DNA of 31,514 nt from Armatimonadota bacterium (GTDB lineage: Bacteria > Armatimonadota > JAAZEB01), in NCBI GenBank assembly GCA_012841485.1, contig DUUU01000640.1:1-31514 (forward strand), given 5' to 3'. Under the pieces are notes generated by a model, which saw nothing but the letters and a program-made list of their open reading frames with translations, was not told the DNA's origin and did no database searches. Each line of letters starts with the position of its first letter. Within the stretch, counting starts at the first letter, position 1. Of the stretch, positions 26,769 to 31,514 are shown in pieces. Made by a program: the position numbers and the translations under genes.

Positions 26769-27650
26769 GTGACGGATCTCGGAGGCGTGTTCCCGGCGCT
26801 GTTGACGCCATTCGACCGGCAGGGACAGTTGAACGAACCGATGGTGGAGGCGCTCGTCCACCACCTCCTCGACGCGGGGGTAGACGGCTTCTACGTCGGC
26901 GGCTCGACGGGCGAGGGGCTTCTGATGTCCCCCCAAGAGCGCCGGCGGCTCACCACGGCGGCAGTGCGTGCCGCAAACGGCAAGGCAAAGGTGATCGTCC
27001 ACGTCGGCGCCAACGCGACCGACGATGCCGTCGCCCTGGCGCGCCATGCCGCCGAGGCCGGCGCAAACGCCGTGAGCACGCTGCCGCCGCTCTTCTTCAA
27101 GGTCGGCGACGAGGCCGTGATCGAGCACTACGCACGTGTGGCCTCCGCGGGCCTCCCGCTCATCGCCTACCACATCCCATCGCTCACCGGGCAACGGATG
27201 GCCCCGGAGCTGATGGCTCGGCTGGCGGAGATCCCCGGCGTGGCGGGTCTGAAGTTTACAGACAACGACTTCTTTTTGATGCGCAACCTGATCGAAGACG
27301 GCGCCGGACGCTGGATCGTCTTCAACGGCTCGGATGAGATCTTCCTCTGCGGTCTCGCCATGGGCGCTCATGGCGGCATCGGCTCCACCTACAACGTGAT
27401 GCCGGAGGCATACGTCAGCCTCTTCCGCGCCTTCCAGGCGGGCGACTTGCGGCGGGCGCAAGAGCTGCAGTTCCGTATCACACGCGCCGTGCGCGCCATC
27501 GTCGCCCACCCCACGATTGGCGCGTTGAAGGCGATGATGAGCGCGCGCGGGCTCGAGCTAGGCGAGCCACGGCGCCCGCTGCCTCCCGTCTCCGCGGCCG
27601 TCGGACGCCAGCTTTGCGAGACGCTCGATCAGCTCTTCGCGACGAGGTGA
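26769..27650 (+). CDS. Dihydrodipicolinate synthase family aldolase, N-acetylneuraminate-lyase-like
   Basis: The 293-residue TIM-barrel protein has the class-I aldolase features of the DapA/NanA family: FPALLTPFDRQGQLNE, GFYVGGSTGEGLLMSPQER, AYHIPSLTG (catalytic Tyr) and GVAGLKFTDNDFFLMRNL (Schiff-base Lys). GGSTGE in place of GTTGE, and KFTDND with DEIFLCGLAMGAHGGIGSTYN, favour N-acetylneuraminate lyase or a related 2-keto-3-deoxy sugar-acid aldolase over lysine-pathway DapA. The reaction would release pyruvate from a keto-acid sugar. No sialic-acid transport or kinase gene is near, so the substrate is open. The GTG at 26769 has GAGAGGGG six bases upstream. The gene is monocistronic behind its own promoter. 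Confidence 0.88.
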   Translation: MTDLGGVFPALLTPFDRQGQLNEPMVEALVHHLLDAGVDGFYVGGSTGEGLLMSPQERRRLTTAAVRAANGKAKVIVHVGANATDDAVALARHAAEAGANAVSTLPPLFFKVGDEAVIEHYARVASAGLPLIAYHIPSLTGQRMAPELMARLAEIPGVAGLKFTDNDFFLMRNLIEDGAGRWIVFNGSDEIFLCGLAMGAHGGIGSTYNVMPEAYVSLFRAFQAGDLRRAQELQFRITRAVRAIVAHPTIGALKAMMSARGLELGEPRRPLPPVSAAVGRQLCETLDQLFATR

Positions 27651-27684
27651 CTACGCTCCACGGCTAACCGGGCGGGGCGACTGA

Positions 27685-28185
27685 CTAGGCATCCTGCGGA
27701 ATGGGTTGCACCGTGAGGATCACCGTGTGGTGATCGCTCTCCGGGGGCTCGCTCCGCACGCTGACCGTGATAGCGCGCAGGCGGCCGGCGTCGTGGTAGG
27801 CTCGCTGCGCCCCACCCGGCGACGCGCCCGGATCGCCGTCAGACGGCACAAATCCGCTTCTTCGGAAGTAGTCGTCGTAATAAGCGTAAACCTCTTCCTG
27901 GCTCCGGGTGGCAGGCAGCCGGTAAGAGAGAGCACGCGTCCCGGTGTCTGGATCGCGACAGTCCTCCACCTGCGAGCCTCCGAGCATCACGGGAAGCGGG
28001 AAGCCCAGGCAGGCACGGCGGTGGGCGTCCTCATCGCGGAGGATCACCGCCGGCTCCAGGCTCTCGCGGCGCAGGCGAAGCGCCACGGCTACGGCTAGGC
28101 CAGCCCACGCGAGGGTAAGTCCACGCCATCCCCAGCCCATGCGCGCCGATACGGCTTCGGCCGCCCGCTCTTCAGCATTCGTCAT
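27685..28185 (-). CDS. Membrane-anchored protein of unknown function
   Basis: I do not recognise this 166-residue protein. It has one hydrophobic helix at about 22-38 (LTLAWAGLAVAVALRL) after a short N-terminus, then an extracytoplasmic-looking domain with LGFPLPVMLGGSQVEDC, LSYRLPATRSQEEVYAYYDDYFRRSGF and ITVSVRSEPPESDHHTVILTVQPI. The pattern of a short conserved Cys segment followed by SYRLPATRSQEEVYAYYDDYFRRSGF recalls small beta/alpha domains in which an amphipathic helix precedes the word pairs W/G-F, seen in exported proteins of unknown role. GAGGAGA is six bases before the ATG at 28185. It lies 26 bases after the STAS gene, and the two are probably co-transcribed, which hints at a stress-linked role. 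Confidence 0.7.
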   Translation of the reverse strand: MTNAEERAAEAVSARMGWGWRGLTLAWAGLAVAVALRLRRESLEPAVILRDEDAHRRACLGFPLPVMLGGSQVEDCRDPDTGTRALSYRLPATRSQEEVYAYYDDYFRRSGFVPSDGDPGASPGGAQRAYHDAGRLRAITVSVRSEPPESDHHTVILTVQPIPQDA

Positions 28186-28211
28186 CGCGTCTCTCCTCGC
28201 AGCGAGCGCGG

Positions 28212-28568
28212 TCACGGACGGGGGGAGGCCGCGCTCATCAGGTACGCGATCGCCTCGTCGCGCGTGGCGACACAGCGCATGACGCGCCCCAAGCCGAGCA
28301 GATCCAGCACCCGGCGCGTCTCCGGCTGGAGCCCGACCACCACCACTCTCCCGGCAAGCGATTCCGCTTCCCCGCGCGCTCTGAGGAGCATCCGAACCCC
28401 AGAGCTATCGAGAGTGCGCGTGCGCGAGAGATCGATCAGGAGCAGGCGCACGCCCAGCCGGGCCGCGCGAGAGATGGCACTCTCCATCGCCGGCGCGGCA
28501 TCCAGATCGCAGTCGCCTTCGCACTCCACTTCCAGAATGGTGCCTATCCGCCTCGCTCGTACCGCCAT
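28212..28568 (-). CDS. STAS-domain anti-sigma factor antagonist (RsbV/SpoIIAA-like)
   Basis: The 118-residue protein is a single STAS domain: an initial beta hairpin (GTILEVECEGDCDLDAAPAMESAI), then LLLIDLSRTRTLDSSGVRMLLRARGEAE, where the Ser of DSSG is the position phosphorylated by the partner anti-sigma kinase, then VVVVGLQPETRRVLDLLGL. In the partner-switching scheme the unphosphorylated form binds the anti-sigma factor and frees a SigB/SigF-type sigma factor. No RsbW-like kinase or SigB-type sigma gene is in the window. The ATG at 28568 follows GGGGGGAAGC; a GTG four codons earlier lies within that site. A SigB-like promoter candidate lies about 140 bases upstream. The unknown membrane protein follows. 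Confidence 0.87.
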   Translation of the reverse strand: MAVRARRIGTILEVECEGDCDLDAAPAMESAISRAARLGVRLLLIDLSRTRTLDSSGVRMLLRARGEAESLAGRVVVVGLQPETRRVLDLLGLGRVMRCVATRDEAIAYLMSAASPRP

Positions 28569-28708
28569 GCTTCCCCCCACGCGACCCGCCCGGGTTCGTC
28601 ACGACGCCCTGCCGCGCGGGAGAAAACCTCTACGCAGAGAATACCTCCTCGGGCCCTCGCTCTCCTGCCCTGCCCTCACCCGCGCGTCACAAACACATCC
28701 CTGGTTCA

Positions 28709-28740
28709 GTTCCCCCTCTGTGTAGACTCTAAACACACAG
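28709..28740 (-). promoter_or_regulatory. Candidate SigB-like promoter for the STAS gene
   Basis: Read leftward: GTTTAG (28734-28729), 14 bp, GGGAAC (28714-28709). An inverted repeat CTGTGT / ACACAG (28718-28723 and 28735-28740) brackets the -35 element and may be an operator. Confidence 0.4.
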
Positions 28741-28791
28741 TACGCGCGCTGATCTCGGAAACAAACCGGCGCGGGAAGCATCTAAACAGAC

Positions 28792-28813
28792 GTGGCCCGC
28801 CCAAGCGGGCCAC
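28792..28813. repeat. Perfect 9-bp hairpin in the divergent region
   Basis: GTGGCCCGC-CCAA-GCGGGCCAC, a stable stem-loop with no T-run directly after it. It lies 12 bases before a T-tract terminator-like hairpin, both in the leader of the rightward gene. Confidence 0.55.
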
Positions 28814-28824
28814 ATGCACATGAA

Positions 28825-28858
28825 GCGCGTACGGAACCTCCTGGGTGCGCCTTTTTTT
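28825..28858 (+). terminator. Terminator-like hairpin followed by seven T
   Basis: A bulged stem (GCGC at 28825-28828 with ACC at 28836-28838; GGT and GCGC at 28844-28850) followed by CTTTTTTT. It is the only good T-tract in the window and lies 21 bases before the proposed ATG of the rightward gene, so it could end a short RNA or attenuate that gene. The loop region contains ACCTCCT, an anti-Shine-Dalgarno-like string. Confidence 0.45.
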
Positions 28859-28879
28859 GTGGCTGTTCGATCAACAGGC

Positions 28880-31514
28880 ATGCCCAGTGAGCGGGGAGAC
28901 CGGACGAACCGGCCGGTAAAGGAACGGTGGAGAAGCGCCTCGCCCTCCGCTCCACGCATCGGAGCATGGGCAGAAGACGCATGGCTCCGACTGTCCCTCG
29001 CCAAAAAACGGCCGAATCGACCGGAGCCCTCGATTACGCCTCCTACCAGGCACTCTCGTGGCCTCCATCCCCTCGTTGCTCATCTTGCCGTCGCTCTCCT
29101 CATCCTGTTCAGCCTCCTGGCAAGCCCCGTGACGGCAGTCGCCGCGCCGGCACGCGCCGGCAGCCTGGCCAGCCAACTGGCACAGAGCACGTGGCTGCTG
29201 GAGTGGCAGCGGCAGCGCCGGGATGCCGGGGTGTCGCGCTCCTTCGGCGAGTGGCAGCCGATGGCGGCGGTCCGAAGCCAGGCAACGCCCGCGGGCCTGC
29301 TCCCACTCTCCCTGCAGCTTGGCAGCTCGTCGCGGCTCAACCTCGCCTATGGGCTCGCAGGGGCGGACCAGAAGTCGCGCGATCCGATTCGGGTCGGGGT
29401 TCAGGGTCTGGGCTTCTCGACGAACTTCGGGGCGGTGAAGAGCGAATCGCAGCTCTACTTCTCACGCCCCAGCCTAGACGGGGGCGCGGCCGCCACCCTG
29501 GTGGGCGATCTGGGCCGCAGCACCGCCCGAGAGGGCGTGGATGCCTCGCGCCTGCAGGAAGGCCGTGCCATCCGGCAATCTGTCGGCCTCGAGGCGGGGA
29601 GCATCCAGCTCACCGGGCGCTTCCAGGAGATCGACCGCACCTTCGCGCTCCCCCAGCGCTTCCTGGGTGCCACGGGCTCGGGCGAGACAGCGAAGCTCCT
29701 CCAGGAACTGGCACAGCAGAGCGGCACCCGCCGCACCGCACTGGGGATGACCGCCGGCCTCTCCAAGGGCTGGAAGCTCACCGGCGGCTTCGATGCCCTC
29801 GATGATGGCGCGGGCCGCGTCCACCGCCAGGAAGTGGGCATCGCGAGCAACGTGCTCCAGATCAAATCGCTGCATCAGGATGTGGGCGCGCAGTTCGCCG
29901 GCTTCAACCGCTTCGGCGACGCCGAGGTGCAGAAGATGGCGGCACAGAAGGGCGTGAAGCGCAGCGCGCTCCAGTGGGCGCTCACCCCAGGCAAGCAGTT
30001 TGGCATCGAAGGGAGCACCGACACCCATCGGGACGCCGGCGGAGCCGTGGACGCGCGCCGTCTGGCGCTCCACCTGGGAGCACTCCAGGCGACGGAGCGC
30101 AAACGGAGCGTCTCTGGATTCACCACCCTCGGGGCGCTTGAGGCCGGCGACCAGGCACTGGCGAAGCTGGGGCAGATGGCGCTAAGAGAGCAAACGGCCG
30201 CGCTGGCCCTGGGTGGCAAAACGCGCCTCGCCTTCACCTCCGACACCGCGTCCGATCCGGGCGGTCGCTTCCAGGATGAGCGCTACGAGTTCGCGTCGCC
30301 CACGCTCGTGGCGCGCGCCCGCTTCCGATCCATCGATGCCGGGTTCGCGGGCGCCCTGGGCCTGGCGACGCTCGATAAGAGGTTTGCCGGGCTGGAACAG
30401 CTGTGCGGCCAGCGCGAGCGCGCCTATGACCTGGACTACGTGGGCTCCACCTGGTTTGGATTGCGCAACCACTATAGCCAGACGCGCGCCATGGACGCGG
30501 ATGCCACTGAGACGTGGCAGCGCCAGGTGTTCAGCAACACCATGGATCTGAACCTGGGGCGGACCTCGGCCCAGATCCACCGCCTGCAATCCGACACCGC
30601 GCAGACATCGGGAGAGACCCTCCGCCACCGCCTGGAGCGCTACCGTCTGCGCCACAACTTCCAGAAGGAGAGCTTCCTCCAGGCCGAGCATACGCAGCAG
30701 ACGGATCATGACGCCGAGGGAGAGCGCAAGGTGCTGCAAACGAACCGGCTGCAGGGGAAGCTGGACGTAGCATCTCTCTTCCGCATGGAAGGCCACCGCG
30801 TGGAGCGGTACGGAACGGATAGAAACGCCGAATACGAGGACCGCGTCCTGCTATCGCGGCAGTTTGGAGAGATGGGGGTCACCTGGAACTTCCGAGACCA
30901 CCAGAACGCGGAAGGCGAAATGGAGGTGCAGAAGCTCTCGCTCACCAGCACTCTCCGCAAAGGCCTGCAGCTCACCGGCAGCCGGGAGACAACGCGAACT
31001 CAGGCCGCGCCCGCCGATAGCACCACCGTTGCCCCGGCCCAGCACGGCAGCGACGCCCGGTGTACTCTGACGCAGGCGTTGGGCAAAGCCGGCAAGCTCA
31101 GCTTCTCCTACGCTCAACTGACGGCGGCCGACGCGATGCGCTCGCGAGAATATGCAAGCCGCCTGGAGACACCGGTCGGCCGGCTCCGCCTGACGGCCGA
31201 TTTTGCCAACCGCCAGGCGGCCGGCGCGCCCACCGTGGTCATTCAGGGATTCACCCTGACGGACCAGGTGAAGGAGCGCCGTCTCACCTGGTCCTGCCAC
31301 TACCGCCACCGCTCCGCGGCCGCCGGAACCGAGAAGGAGACGAAGGGGTGGAACATTGGCTATAATGGAGCCGGCGCCCGCCCTCTCAAGCTGACGGCAT
31401 CCTACCTGCGCAATGCCGAGGCAAAAGATGGCAAGGTGACCCCAGGCAAGCAAGCACGCATGGAGATGACCACCGGTATCAGCCGCCGCCTTACCCTGGG
31501 AGCGAGCTACATCA
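28880..31514 (+). CDS. Large exported beta-strand-rich protein, 5' part (3' end outside window)
   Basis: The frame is open to the right edge; 878 residues are visible. A hydrophobic signal (HPLVAHLAVALLILFSLLASPVTAVA, about residues 64-90) follows a long, basic, Arg/Pro-rich N-terminus. The rest is a succession of short amphipathic beta strands with alternating polar and non-polar residues, for example LQLGSSSRLNLAYGLAG, LGGKTRLAFTSD, LGLQLTGSRETT-like turns and LKLTASYLRN. This pattern is typical of outer-membrane beta-barrels or long repetitive surface proteins. I recognise no named family. The start is uncertain: ATG 28880 is the only standard start near the signal but has a poor ribosome binding site, and GTG 28859 adds seven codons. 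If it is a barrel, the organism is diderm. Confidence 0.65.
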   Translation, partial: MPSERGDRTNRPVKERWRSASPSAPRIGAWAEDAWLRLSLAKKRPNRPEPSITPPTRHSRGLHPLVAHLAVALLILFSLLASPVTAVAAPARAGSLASQLAQSTWLLEWQRQRRDAGVSRSFGEWQPMAAVRSQATPAGLLPLSLQLGSSSRLNLAYGLAGADQKSRDPIRVGVQGLGFSTNFGAVKSESQLYFSRPSLDGGAAATLVGDLGRSTAREGVDASRLQEGRAIRQSVGLEAGSIQLTGRFQEIDRTFALPQRFLGATGSGETAKLLQELAQQSGTRRTALGMTAGLSKGWKLTGGFDALDDGAGRVHRQEVGIASNVLQIKSLHQDVGAQFAGFNRFGDAEVQKMAAQKGVKRSALQWALTPGKQFGIEGSTDTHRDAGGAVDARRLALHLGALQATERKRSVSGFTTLGALEAGDQALAKLGQMALREQTAALALGGKTRLAFTSDTASDPGGRFQDERYEFASPTLVARARFRSIDAGFAGALGLATLDKRFAGLEQLCGQRERAYDLDYVGSTWFGLRNHYSQTRAMDADATETWQRQVFSNTMDLNLGRTSAQIHRLQSDTAQTSGETLRHRLERYRLRHNFQKESFLQAEHTQQTDHDAEGERKVLQTNRLQGKLDVASLFRMEGHRVERYGTDRNAEYEDRVLLSRQFGEMGVTWNFRDHQNAEGEMEVQKLSLTSTLRKGLQLTGSRETTRTQAAPADSTTVAPAQHGSDARCTLTQALGKAGKLSFSYAQLTAADAMRSREYASRLETPVGRLRLTADFANRQAAGAPTVVIQGFTLTDQVKERRLTWSCHYRHRSAAAGTEKETKGWNIGYNGAGARPLKLTASYLRNAEAKDGKVTPGKQARMEMTTGISRRLTLGASYI

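Noticed and set aside
28890..28960. GCGGGGAGACCGG followed by AAAGGAACGG, vaguely like a glycine or c-di-AMP riboswitch core
   Set aside because: The conserved core strings of those classes (GCCGAAGG for glycine; the GGGGUGAAUCC and CCGAACCCG parts for c-di-AMP) are missing, and the segment lies within the proposed coding region.

Overview
The window is GC-rich bacterial chromosome, gene-dense, with no rRNA, tRNA, CRISPR array or insertion sequence that I can see. Several secreted proteins and a long, beta-strand-rich exported protein at the right edge suggest a diderm envelope. The mix (DUF128/NrpR-type regulator, flavodiiron protein, ispH of the MEP pathway, KGG stress proteins, PA14 and GH42-like secreted proteins) would fit a deep-branching lineage such as Armatimonadota or a Chloroflexota relative. 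That placement is inference and weakly held; gyrB is the best marker here for settling it.

Layout. 1-5 kb: the 3' end of a Gly-rich PA14 protein, a TIM-barrel sugar isomerase/epimerase, a small three-helix membrane protein and a large secreted GH42-like glycosidase. 5.2-8.8 kb: an NrpR-type repressor and gyrB, each behind a good sigma-70 promoter. 8.9-10.3 kb: four tandem small KGG (GsiB-like) stress proteins, three of them very short. 10.5-13.3 kb: an ATP-grasp ligase behind a CRP/FNR regulator, then ispH. 13.5-18.6 kb: a CapA-type metallophosphatase, a PHP phosphoesterase and ZIP metal transporter pair, dprA, and a winged-helix plus BON protein. 18.8-23.3 kb: an exported PQQ-type beta-propeller, a NarL-type histidine kinase and a flavodiiron protein. 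23.5-26.2 kb: a leftward run of ECF sigma factor, HTH protein and SIR2-like protein. 26.7-31.5 kb: an N-acetylneuraminate-lyase-like aldolase, a membrane-anchored unknown, a STAS anti-anti-sigma factor and the start of a large exported protein.

The theme I find most worth following is general stress signalling. Four leftward genes (the fourth KGG protein, the CRP/FNR regulator, the histidine kinase and the STAS anti-anti-sigma factor) have upstream elements resembling the SigB-type promoter GTTT-N13/14-GGGTAT. KGG proteins, an RsbV-like STAS protein and a kinase with a possible RsbRD-like N-terminus are the kinds of genes a SigB-type regulon contains. No SigB gene is in the window, so this is a hypothesis from promoter reading plus gene content. 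Other unusual points are a Gly-Asn repeat inside the GyrB TOPRIM region, the modular build of the KGG paralogues, the ECF-HTH-SIR2 gene run and a structured, terminator-bearing intergenic region near 28.8 kb.
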